In this document: in pieces, positions 37,201-47,696 of the stretch
Layout of the letters: every line of letters begins with the position of its first letter
Position numbering within the stretch: position 1 is the stretch's first letter
Origin: Sipunculus nudus
Lineage: Eukaryota > Annelida > Sipuncula > Golfingiida > Sipunculidae
NCBI GenBank assembly: GCA_026874595.1
Contig: CM049307.1
Location: forward strand, 75,738,643-75,802,642
Direction of reading: 5' to 3'
DNA length: 64,000 nt
Translations under genes and position numbers: made by a program
Notes under the pieces: model-generated
What the model saw: the letters and a program-made list of their open reading frames with translations, nothing else
Database searches by the model: none
What the model was told of the DNA's origin: nothing

Positions 37201-40200
37201 TGAGGTATTATCAATATTATCTTGTCACTTGAAGAAAGAATATGGTTAAGGTTTATATCTAATCAACTTGCCAAGTCAGGCAGGCAGGGGTGACTTTTGT
37301 TTTCCCTATCACATTAAAAAAAAATTTTTTAACTGCCCAGGGCAAGCAGTACACCATTTATGTCAAACTCTGTAAAAAGATAAATGATGAATAATTGTCA
37401 AGGATTTGTGGTCATAGGTTAAGATGGCATTAACAAAGTACAGGATTTAATCAAAGTCCAGTCAGAACCAGATCATAAGCAGGGAGCTGATTATAACTAC
37501 TATACATTATAAAATGAAAAAAAAAAAAACAAATGAATAAACCTTGTTTTTACTCATAACTATACACAGTCAGCACAATTTATGCATAAGTTGCAACACA
37601 ACAACCTTTGTCTATGTGCAACAAAATCTCAAACCAAATTTAATTAAATTTGAAACTTAAGTGACTGATTAAATATTACTAATACCTTTTTGTGACAATA
37701 TTTTAAGAGTGCAAACAAATTTAATGCAAATTAAGATTATAAATATACATTTTGAAAATCAAAATATGAAAAACTAGACATTTCTTGGCACCGCAGGTGC
37801 CAGAGTATCCCCAGACATAGTACGGCCCCCACCTTTAAGAATAGGCCCCCATTTTTAGCAGCATATACTGACACTTGGCAAGCAATTATTGTTTCTTCCA
37901 TCTATCAATCAACAATATTTTTGAAGATGTTGGTCCTGTGACCTTGACCTTTTGGCACATCACAAGGCTATCCAAGATCTTCTGTCACCTTGATTTTGGG
38001 ACCAATCCATGCAAACAATCTTGAGATATTTAAGAGTTTGTGTAATTTTCAGCAGAAATGGAAAAGGTCAAGGTCACTCTCTTAGCAAAGGTCATGACAA
38101 ATGCATCCACAATCTTTTTAAATATGTCCTGTGACCTTGACCCTTGACCTCATGGCCCCAAAATCAATTGGGGTCTTGCTTTTTCAATGGGACATATATA
38201 AGTCAAGTTTGAAATCTATACATCAATAAAAGCAGGAATTATCATCCAGAAACTAATTTTTTTGACAGATGGCTCCTGTGGCCTTGACCTCTGACCTTGT
38301 GACCCCAAAATTGATATGGATCATCCACTTTTATATATAAATCAATAGAGGTCTAGATTTACTGATGGGCCATATATCAGTCAGGTTTGAAATCCATATA
38401 TTAATCCAAGCTTGAATTATCATCTCAGGACAGATGGCTCCTGTGACCTTCACCTTTGACCTTGTGACCTGACAATTGACAGGCGTCTTCCTCTATTGGC
38501 AAGGGAACTGTATGTGCAAGATGAAATGTCTGAGATAAAATGTTAGGCTTAAAATGCATCCACAATCTTTTTAAAGATGTGTCCTGTGACCTTAACCTTT
38601 GACCTCATGACCCCAAAATCAATTCGGGTCTTGGTTTTCCAATGGGTCATATACAAGTCAAGTTTGAAATCCATACATCAATAAAAGCAGGAATTATCAT
38701 CCAGAAACTAATTTTTGGACAGATGGCTCCTGTGACCTTCACCTTTGACCTTGTGACCTCAAAATTGATAGGGGTCTTCCTCTATTGGCAGATGAACTAT
38801 ATGTGCAAGATGAAAGGTCTGAGATGAAATTTTTGGCTGAAAATGCATCCACATCTTTTTAAAGATGTGTCCTGTGACCTTGACCTTTGACCTCATGAAC
38901 CCAAAATCAATTTGGGTCTTGCTTTTCCAATGGGACATATACATGTCAAATTTGAAATCCATACATCAATAAAAGCAGGAATTATCATCCAGAAACTAAT
39001 TTTTGGACAGATGGCTCCTGTGACCTTTACCTTTGACCTCAAAATTGATAGGGGTCTTCCACTTTTGGCAGGTGAACTATATGTGCAAGATGAAAGATCT
39101 GAGATTAAATGTTTGGCTGAAAATGCATCCACAATCTTTTTAAAGATGTGTCCTGTGACCTTGAACTTTGACCTTATGACCCCAAAATCAATTCGGGTCT
39201 TGCTTTTCCAATGGGTCATATACAAGTCAAGTTTGAAATCCATACATCAATAAAAGCAGGAATTATCATCCAGAAACTAATTTTTGGACAGATGGCTCCT
39301 GTGACCTTCACCTTTGACCTTGTGACCTCAAAATTGATATGGGTCTTCCTCTATTGGCAGATGAACTATATGTGCAAGATGAAAGGTCTGAGATGAAATT
39401 TTTTGGCTGAAAATGCATCCAAAATCTTTTAAAGATGTGTCTTGTGACCTTGACCTTTGACGTCATGACCCCAAAATCAATTAGAGTCTTGCTTTTTCAA
39501 TGGGACATATATAAGTCAAGTTTGAAATCAACACATCAATAAAAGCAGAAATTATCATCCAGAAACTAATTTTTTGACAGATAGCTCCTGTGGCGTTGAC
39601 CTTTGACCTCAAAATTGATCTGGATCATCCACTATTGGCAAGTGAGCTATATATTCAAGATGGAAGACCTGGGATGAAAGTTTGGCTTAAAATGCATCCA
39701 CAGTATCTTTTAAGATGCGAGTTAAATGACCTTGACCTTTGACCTCATGACCCTAGAACCTATAGGGTTCTTACTTCAGTGGTGGGCCATACATAAGACA
39801 CGTTTGAAATCCATATGGCTATCAACACTGGAGATATCATAAGAGGTGTGTGATTTTCACCAAATATGGACATATTAAAGGTCAAGGCCACTCTCATGGT
39901 AAAGGTCATGACCGAAATGTAAATAGACCTCATCCCATAACCCATCTCTCTACATGTGCATAATTTGAAAGAAATTTGTCCATTAGTTTTTTACTTATAT
40001 TGCTTACAGTACTGTCAAGTGGCAATTATGGGGGTATTAAAAGGCGTAAAAACAAGAAAAGGATAATAGGTGGCGCCACCAGTTTCCGGTATATCACAAG
40101 GCTTTCCAAGATCTTCGGTCACCTTGATTTTTGGACCAGTCCATGCAAGCTTACTTGAGATATTTAAGAATTTGTGTTATTTTCAGCAAAAACGGACCTA

Positions 40201-43200
40201 TTCAAGGTCAAGGTCACTCTCCTAGTAGCATAGGTCATGACCCCATTTTAAATAGGCTTTGTCCCCTTACCTATATCTATACAAATGTAAAGTTTGAAAA
40301 AGATCAGTGAAATATTTTTTGAGTTATTCCGCTCACAAGGTTTTTCTGCGGGGGCGGCGGGACCGTCGTGAAACCATAGTATCCCGACTTTGTCTGGGGA
40401 TACAATTAAAATTCTCTGTCCTTTCTTACCTATACAAAAAGTCTGCAAATTATAACACTTATTAAAATATCTAACACTTATCAAAAATATTATCTAATAA
40501 GCAGAATTTTTAAAAATTCTGTTTACTTACAAATGGATGCTTGTACTTCTTAGGTTTCTGGAATAAGAAATGAAATATATCATAGCAATATTAAATACAG
40601 CTTTTACAGGATTTCTTGAGAAAGACTGTTCCAACATCTCATAGTTAGGTATGTTTCGGCCACACAAAAAATATTAATTCTTTAACGGACTCTGGAAACA
40701 AGAAAATACATATGGTGGAAGTGGACATCTTTTCTATTTTTTAAATTTACCAGTCAGGACAAAATATGTGGAGTTTCAAAAGCTTGCCTTGAGAAATATA
40801 AAGTTTGCTTCTAATCTTGATATGGTGCATATAATCAACACATAATCTTGTCCATTTTCTAAAATTTTAAGAAAACTTTTGTTCTCATTTGTAAAAAAAT
40901 TCCTTGAAAAATGGGAGCAGTGAGTATGTTGAACGTTTATTTTTTAGTTTGGCCTTATCCACCATTACCAACCCAAAATTTCAATGTAACTTTAAATTTC
41001 ATATTCACATTGATGCTAAATGAAAATTATTTTTCTCTTAATCAAAAAAAAGATATGGTTTTGATTTCTAGTATACTAGGCCAATGTCTCATTCCTTCAT
41101 TGCAGTTTACTTCTTGGAAGATAATGATTTATGAATGCTTTAGATACTACCCGTGGGACAGGCCAAAAGTGGTCTTAATTCACAAGTGGTTATAAGACAG
41201 GTGGTCATTGTGACAGGTTCCACAGTATTGCCAAATTTCAATAAGCACTCCTATATGGAACAGACTATGGTTGAAAGATTAGAATCTTACCCATGGCTTA
41301 GGTTCCTCAATTTTATTGATGTAAACAAGGTTATCTTCTGGTTTTTGTAATGGCGGCACAACAGGAAGTTCAGTGACATTCTGCAGAGAAGGCAAGAACA
41401 CAAGGCAGTTTTCTGGTGAAATGCCTATTAAATCAGCACAAATATCTTCTGTCAACCATGGTCGCAGGTTTTCAACGCATTTTGGCAACGGCTTCCTGCA
41501 AATGAACAGAAGATAGCTTTTCATCAGATAACTAAAAGATCATACTGAATGTCTATGACATCTAAACTATTATATCAAAATAGCCTGCATAATTAGTTCA
41601 TCAGAAAAGCCATGTTTACATGTTCTGCAAGACTGCAATATATTTTTTAAATATATGTGTATTATCAAAAATTAAACTTTTGACCTCAAGTACACATGTA
41701 GATGCACCATCAATTTGTGTGAATTTGAAGTCAAATGTAACCCTTTTTTTGCAGCTGGACAATCAACTATCCACTGCAGATGAACGTACAGTACAAGGGT
41801 TACAGAGTTTTAGTAAGATAATATGACTGCAGTCACTGACAGCTGCAGCTTAAATTACTTAATTTACATTAAACCCCCCCCCCCCTACTTCTCAACCATC
41901 TCAGGTGATTTTTTTTTTTCACAGAAGGTGAATACTATTTTGTACCATTTTGACTTTTTTCTATGCATGGTATCACAATTTTTTTCACTATGACAGTAAG
42001 ACCCAGTTGAATAAATTTGCAAGGGTTACCCATTAAATTTGCTGATAATTGTCTTCAAGAGTTCACATATTTTTTAAGACAACTAACAATAAGAATGGTT
42101 GAAATTGGTTACCAAATGTATATATTTATCATGCTAATGGAAACCAATGCAATAAACCATCTGTTACAGTTTAAAATCATGAATATTCAATCACAACATC
42201 AGTTACAGAATATATTCTTCATTTGATTATTTATATATTCACTGAAATATTGCTGCATAAAAAGAGTAATTTTATTTTACTCATCACAGATACAAACTTC
42301 AATAACCCCTCCCCCCCTATTTTAGTAAGAATTTATATGGTCTTGCAAGGTGCTTCTACCTATGTGCGAGTCCAAAAACTAAATGCAAAGCTCAGTGATT
42401 TATATGAGCAAGTGCTGCCACCTGCTGGCTGAATATGTAGCTAAAATGCAATGTACACCTTTTGAACTTTGTGCCCCAAAAGTTCTATAAATACTCAGAG
42501 AGTGCACTGATGGAGAGTCAAGAGTGGGTGTTTTTAATTAAGCTTATTAACTTACCCATTTGTGCTTGACTCCAAGGTTTCTTTGAGTTGAACTGGATCA
42601 TTTATTATAGCACCGTCATTTGTTAAGTCCGGCTCACTTCCAAACACTTGTCGCTGTGCTGTGTAGCCATAAACACTTGGTCTGACAATATAAGAGGCAT
42701 CTTCTGTATCAAAGTTTACACGAGAGACACATTTAGCGGAGTGAGGTCTGGTCCTTTTCTTGATAGCACCATTAGCTTGATCGCTGCATCCGAACATGTC
42801 GGAATCCTCATCTTTCTTACTGTGACTGACATATTTTGCTGACTGAGGTCGTTGGTTTTTATTTTTATTGCTACTTTGACTGTTGTCAGTAGGTTCAGGC
42901 TTCAAGACTGGAAGGTCCTGCCCTATTAAGTTATTTACTTTGACAAAACATTTGCGCTGATCAGTTTCTAGTTTGCTGTTTCTATTACTAGACCCCTGAC
43001 TTTGTAGATTCTCAAGGACATGATTTTTTTTCTTCACTTTTCCACTTGGTGGTCTGTGTTTAACTGAAATTTTAAACACAAATTGTCACAAAACACATTC
43101 ATGACTGTTTATTACTGAAATGTTAAACACAAAATACATGACTGTTTATTACTGAAATTTTAAGCACAAAATAAATGACTGTTTATTACTGAAATTTTAA

Positions 43201-44599
43201 ACACAAAATTCATGTCTTTTTATTACTGAAATTTTAAACATAAAATACAGAAATGTTTATTACTGAAATTTTAAACAAAAAAAATAAATATCCCTTTTTA
43301 TTAATTAGGATGTTTATGCAATGAAACTATCAAACTGAGTTAGGCTTGTATAATGTATTGCCTTACAACATAGGTAATGGGTGGAAATAGAAACAGGACT
43401 GAAAGTGAATTCAAACCCATGACCTTTGACACACTAGTCAGTCGATCTATCCAATTTACTCATAAAGTCAGCTTCAATAGCAAAGGCTTAGGAATGCTTT
43501 CATGTGCATAGTTACATTTAGTTACAGGCTGGTAATGCAAACATTTCTTATGTATTTGTTCTTTCTTGTTTGCATTACAGCACCTAAGATGGAGAGTTTA
43601 CCCTCTAAAGCTTGGTCAGATCTGAACAAAGTGGTTCAGACCATGATATTTGGTGTTTAGCCTGAGGACATACAACAACCACTACATATTACACATAATA
43701 CAGTTGGGTTGACTCAGTAAAGACATAAATTTTAACTTAATGTTCAGCATATATGAAAATATTGGCAGTTCCTCTCAAGAAAATCAGATGGGTATGTTCA
43801 GCTAATTTGCACAGATCATTCTTTTGATATGCATGAGATTACAGTTTTAGTTGTGTCAAATTAGAGGGGAACTCTCCCCAACAGGTGTTCAGACTCAATT
43901 CCTGAATGCAGTCTGACCCCCCCCCCCCCCCCCCCCCCGGGAATGTACAGATTATCCCGCGGTCACATACATAGACTGGGTGCCAAAATCCTGGTCCAAC
44001 CACGGTATATTTTACATTGTGAGGCTTTCAGCTCCCATTTCTGGTCTACCTCAATTTAGTCTTTAGTAATTTAGATGAACACCTTATATTTAATTAGATT
44101 TAAGAAAGGCACAAAACTTGTAAACCAGTACAATAAAACCACTATGATAAAAAAAACTGAACATTACAGACTCAATAATACTGCAAAGCTAACCTAAAGT
44201 ACAATAAAGTGAAAATTATGATACACCCTCGAACTTTCAAAGTGAAATTGTTCACTTTGATATTTCATAAAAAAATTATTTTTCAAGACTCTGAAAATCA
44301 AGTAACCCTCCATGCATGGGCTGCCACGTCACGTTCTGTCACTCACATACTGCTGCACAATGGTAGCTATGTACATGTACCCATTTTACTTCCGGATCTA
44401 AAAAAAAGTGAAAGGAAAAGTTTGAAACTTTGACTCTGGCTGGTGTCTGAGCTGTCATTTTTATGGGAAGACTATCACTTTTGAGGGAGTAACACTAGTA
44501 CAATCTGATGATATATAAAGCCACAGACGAGCTAAAGCACTAACCTTGCACTTGTTCGTCCGGGCATCCGTTACTTTGCATGGACTCTGCCCTCATCAT
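34255..44599 (-). CDS. Unrecognised 416-residue RPxSAK-motif, coiled-coil protein (nine coding exons)
   Basis: Coding exons on the minus strand, 5' to 3': 44599-44545, 43063-42556, 41495-41291, 40557-40531 (27-nt microexon, KPKKYKHPF), 36940-36852, 36315-36245, 35955-35847, 34963-34921 and 34398-34255 (TAA). All junctions are GT-AG and the phases join into one 1,251-nt frame, which strongly supports the model. Start is the first ATG of an ATG-ATG pair after CCGCC. The N-terminal third is polar and basic, with RPQSAK at residues 90-95 and RPHSAK at 124-129. A middle section (RPWLTEDICADLIGI, about 195-210) looks folded. About residues 305-400 are rich in E, Q, K and L, as expected of a coiled coil. 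No signal peptide or membrane segment. I do not recognise the family; RPxSA motifs occur in some ciliary proteins, but that is only a hint. Confidence 0.82.
34430..34690. repeat. Intronic interspersed repeat, family H copy 1
   Basis: 'agaaagcactcagagacagcacac', 'ccaggatcctgatcc' and 'agagaaatgt' followed by 'ctgtctgcca' recur in the same order in the next intron but one (35,110-35,310). Part of the wording (ggggtcacaatatctggaataa, accaggatcctg) echoes segments near 36,390 and 43,980. Confidence 0.5.
35110..35310. repeat. Intronic interspersed repeat, family H copy 2
   Basis: Second copy of the repeat at 34,430-34,690, same orientation, about 65-75% similar by eye. It is followed by a short AACC/AACT simple repeat at about 35,470-35,525. 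Confidence 0.5.
36965..37372. mobile_element. hAT-like non-autonomous element (MITE)
   Basis: Begins CAGGGCTCAACATTAAC and ends with the inverse of CAGAGTTTGACATAAA. These are diverged terminal inverted repeats of the CAGNG type seen in many hAT elements. An 8-bp target duplication is not recognisable. The interior has 'acttgccctatgtaaatttt' and 'ctgcccagggcaagcagt'. It lies in intron 4 of the unrecognised gene and encodes nothing. Confidence 0.5.
37774..40404 (-). mobile_element. Helitron2/Helentron-like element, family C
   Basis: Read on the minus strand it starts TGTATCCCCAGACA (40,404 downward). The inverse TGTCTGGGGATAC (37,805-37,817 on the plus strand as GTATCCCCAGACA) precedes a perfect hairpin TGGCACC-tgc-GGTGCCA (37,786-37,802) and a CTAG end at 37,774, with T on both flanks. 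The 13-bp inverted match is exact. The body is a tandem array of about 285-bp units. One GGTGGCGCCACC lies at about 40,069. The element sits in intron 4 of the unrecognised gene, in the same orientation. No transposase or Rep/helicase is encoded. Confidence 0.72.
38090..39720 (-). repeat. Tandem array of about 285-bp units in family C element
   Basis: The landmark 'gcatccacaatctttt' or a variant occurs near 38,103, 38,555, 38,843, 39,125, 39,413 and 39,693. Each unit carries two runs of TGACCT half-sites such as TGACCTTGACCTTTGACCT. Open frames of about 60-115 codons appear on both strands because the units are nearly identical; none is a credible gene. Confidence 0.85.
43058..43290 (-). repeat. 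37-bp minisatellite containing a splice acceptor
   Basis: Six copies of 'ctgaaattttaaacac' at 43,064, 43,114, 43,151, 43,189, 43,226 and 43,263. On the minus strand each reads GTTTAAAATTTCAG or a close variant, a usable 3' splice site. The copy at 43,064 is the real acceptor of the large second exon of the unrecognised gene. The other five lie upstream in the intron as possible decoys. Confidence 0.85.
43390..43480 (-). mobile_element. tRNA-derived SINE head (diverged)
   Basis: On the minus strand the sequence reads like a tRNA: 'agtaaattggatagatcgactgac', then 'ggtcatgggtttgaattcac', which resembles a B box. A similar minus-strand head lies at about 58,340-58,402. No clear tail was seen, so this is a fragment. 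Confidence 0.4.
43510..44010 (+). repeat. Interspersed repeat, family G copy 1
   Basis: Shares an ordered set of blocks with 57,720-58,280: 'taccctctaaagcttggtcag', 'gaggac.t.caacaacc.ctac', 'aataatacagtt', 'aactctccccaacaggt', and it ends at a long poly-C run (about 43,918-43,938). It lies in intron 1 of the unrecognised gene. No coding capacity was identified. Confidence 0.65.
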
Positions 44600-44958
44600 G
44601 GCGGGGAATGCTGAATTATCTGTAAAACAAATCTGTCAGGCGATCTGTCACAACACATCCGGATCCAAAAACAAAACCATCCCCAACCTCCATGCAGGGC
44701 CGTAAATTATGGGGACAGGCTTAAACGCGTGCACGCAACCGTGCACGCAGATTCGATTACCGAAACAAGTGCCTAAAAGGGTGCGACGGATTTGGCGGAC
44801 CACAACGTCTGGCCAGAAATAAATATTTTGTGGGGTGTTTGTTAAATTGATTGATGGGACTTAATATAATTTATGCGGGGGTTAACATGAGCCACAACTG
44901 GGTGTACATAAACAATAAATTTTCTCACTCTATATGGGAACATTAGATCATTAGAATT
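44600..44958. promoter_or_regulatory. Likely shared (bidirectional) promoter region
   Basis: This is the gap between the minus-strand start codon at 44,599 and a plus-strand ATG at 44,959. It is richer in G, C and CpG than its surroundings (for example acgcgtgcacgcaaccgtgcacgc, in which CGTGCACGC-like words repeat at 44,730-44,750). A possible acceptor lies at 44,620 on the minus strand, so an additional 5' non-coding exon is possible. No TATA box was found. Confidence 0.4.
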
Positions 44959-44994
44959 ATGTCTGAAATGACTAAATCCGGTGATAATGATTTG
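44959..44994 (+). CDS. Candidate first coding exon of a divergent gene
   Basis: ATG opens 12 codons reading MSEMTKSGDNDL, immediately followed by a perfect donor GTAAGT at 44,995. It starts 360 bp from the start codon of the oppositely oriented gene, a common head-to-head arrangement. No downstream exon could be identified in the following 12 kb, so it may be chance or belong to a non-coding transcript. Confidence 0.3.
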
Positions 44995-45000
44995 GTAAGT

Positions 45001-45350
45001 ATACGCGTTGCAGATAGCTTTTTGTGTTTAAAACTTGAAAAGAAAAAAAGATGTAAAGAATAAAAAGCAAGCAACACCATTCAAGTTTAGAAAAGCAGCT
45101 ATTTTGTAGTCCAGTGTAATTGGTCGATTGATTTTTCTACAAGTTTATTTCCTACCAATTAAGACAAGAATTTTAGGAATACTTTAAGGAATATTTTTTT
45201 TAATATTGTAATAATTTTACTCCTGTCATGGACAACAGGACTGGTACCAGTCTACATGATTAGGCTACTTTTCTCACTTGGGTGCCATTAATACTGGATT
45301 GTCGATCTACTAACTTGAAGCAACATAATCATACATACATACATACAAAC

Positions 45351-45412
<62 letters not shown>

Positions 45413-46640
45413 GTCATTATTATTAATAAAATTATTCCACATTGCATTTCCTAATGTGCTATTGGTAATCCAGTATCGGGTACTGAAAAAAGTTGATTCG
45501 TCACCTATGTAAATAGGGTACAGTTTTATAAAAATTTGTATTTCACATTCAAGTTCTGCAAATATTATATATCAGTATTCTTGGTTGTTACGTTGTGTAC
45601 ACAATTTGCTTTGGGATAATGGTGTTTACAAATCAAATTTTATATTCAAGGCCATATATAAATATTCTTGTCTGGCTAGTTTTTAGTGGGATTAGTACAA
45701 GACTTAGTAACTGGTTTGTTACAATATATTTCTCTTTTGTGTTCATTTTTATTTATTATATCACTGATGGTATTATTTATATATTGTGTTTTGTTGTATA
45801 TATAAATTCATTGAAACCAATATGTGCCTTCAGTTTACTTCTTCTAAATAATAATACCTAAGAAATATTATCAGTGATAATTAAATTATATTCTTTATAT
45901 GAATTTGAAGATCGGGCCAGCTTGTATAATATGATTGAAATTAAATGATTGGTAATTTCCTTTCTTCTCTCTCTTCTCTCTCATAGTGTCTTCTGTTGCG
46001 TTTAATAAAAATCACTAATGGGCCTGGAGTTTATGTTTTTTTAATGCGTTGAATATTTCGAGTAGTCTAAAAGAAATATGGTTACATATATGTATGACGA
46101 ACATCATCCGTAAAATCTGACCGCATGCTTTCTGGGCACTTCTTTAGGAAGGCGAACCTACGTGCATGCGTTTTAGGTAGTCCCTTAAATATGCGGCGTG
46201 GCCTCGTAGGTATATAGGTTCTTGGCACAGCGGATAGCAACGAAGCACGGAGAAAGGGAGAAAGCACGGGAGCTGGGGCTGGGCCAAGAGCTATGCGGCA
46301 AAAAAACATTGACATTGCTCGTAATTGTGTGGAGAATGGATCTCCACGAACTCTCCGTTACCCACGGAAATAAATATTTTACGGTTTTACTGTCCATTTC
46401 CAAAGTGACATATTATATTCAATGAAACTTATTGATTTTATAATCTGTAAAATCATAAAATCTAAATTGTTTTTTTAAGTGATATTCGATGGGTAACTTT
46501 CACTCAAAGTCTCTGCTCAAATGACATAATTTCTAGTCTGGTCTCTGTCTCCGATTTCTGACATAAATCGTTTTGTCATGCGTTCACCTAGCAACAGTAC
46601 TGATGTGGACCTACCACTTGATCCATGGCACAGAGTGCAA
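45001..46640. other. Intergenic sequence with microsatellite
   Basis: An (ACAT)n then (TA)n microsatellite lies at about 45,332-45,408. From 46,085 to 46,420 the base composition is more GC-rich and short frames open on both strands, but none shows a recognisable domain or paired splice sites. Otherwise nothing is recognised. Confidence 0.45.
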
Positions 46641-46662
46641 GCGCTACAGCGGATAAGGAATC

Positions 46663-46882
46663 CAGTGGCGGATCCAGGATTTAGGAAAAGGGTGGGTCCA
46701 AGCCTGGGGTACTTATGGAAAACCCTAAAAAAGGACACATGTCCGAAAAAGGGTAGGATCCAGGCCGCAAAAATTTGTCTAAAACCTTTAAAAAAAACTT
46801 GCCGCGGCTGGAAAAAAAAGCCCGGGGGGGGGGGGGGGGGAGGATCCGGACCCCCTGGTACCTCCCCCTGGATCCGCTTCTG
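46663..46882. mobile_element. hAT-like MITE with CAGTGGCGGATCCAGG ends
   Basis: The left end is CAGTGGCGGATCCAGG and the right end is the imperfect inverse CCTGGATCCGCTTCTG. This terminal pattern is widespread in small invertebrate hAT-type elements. The flanks share only 'gaatc', so an intact 8-bp target duplication is not seen. The 220-bp interior contains a G run of about 17 and no gene. Confidence 0.55.
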
Positions 46883-47696
46883 TGAATCGTTGGAAAGAAC
46901 TGTTCAAATACATTTGGGCGCATATTCTTTGTGTAGCATGAAGATATTCCAAATAACCCCTATATATACATATGGTGTTAACTATATATATTAATTCCTA
47001 TATTAATTCCTCTCCCCTACATACTGTCAATAATTATTACAGGTGTGAAACTCCGAGTTCATTAGGACAGAAATTATTGCCGAATGACCAGTATATCGGA
47101 AACATGCTCACTCACTGCAAAGAAAATGTGATGCTTCTTCTCCACGGGGCTTTTGATATCTTCCAGTTGTCACAGAGCAATAGGCTATTTTCAGAGATTT
47201 CACACAATTAGGCAATGAATCCACATTTGAGAATTTCTGTGACAAAACGCAGACTGGATGACGCGCGTTCAAGTTGATTTCCAGTTTTTCCACCTATATT
47301 TACATATAACATTATCAACAATTTTTATTTGCTTGGAATGGAACACGGAAACATTTTTTTGTAGCCCCAGTGGGCAAATTTCCTGTAATCAAACCAGGTG
47401 ACAATTGAACAACTTAAATTAGTCTTTTAGGATTCTAAAAGAAATGGAGAAAATGCTTCTTCTCTACTAGTTTCTTGATATCTTCCGGTTGTAACAGACC
47501 TTGAGCAATTTAAAATAGTAAATATTAAATGATTTATTTGTAGAATGGAGTTTTGTAGAAATATAACCTAGTAAATGTTCTTTAAGTTTTGCAACCTCAA
47601 CAGCCGTAACAGCCACGTTCGTGAAAAACCGAACAACAAGTATTACATAAAAGGCTTGCCATGACAAAGTTCATGCCGTTGATACTGATGACTTAT
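46883..47696. other. Intergenic sequence with a local duplication
   Basis: A segment at about 47,118-47,180 (gatgcttcttctccacgggg...gatatcttccagttgt) recurs in diverged form at about 47,450-47,495. The 55-codon open frame at about 47,040-47,211 falls in this repeat and is not treated as a gene. Confidence 0.4.

Noticed and set aside
38642-39396. Near-identical open frames of 60-116 codons on both strands
   Set aside because: They arise from the 285-bp tandem units of the family C element; they overlap antisense to each other and have no start context or domain.
42648-42842. Plus-strand open frame across the large exon of the unrecognised gene
   Set aside because: Shadow of the minus-strand coding exon 42,556-43,063.
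46972-47211. Possible exon with acceptor 'attacag' and 55 open codons
   Set aside because: Its frame does not fit the donor at 44,995 and part of it recurs at 47,450, so it looks like repeat sequence.
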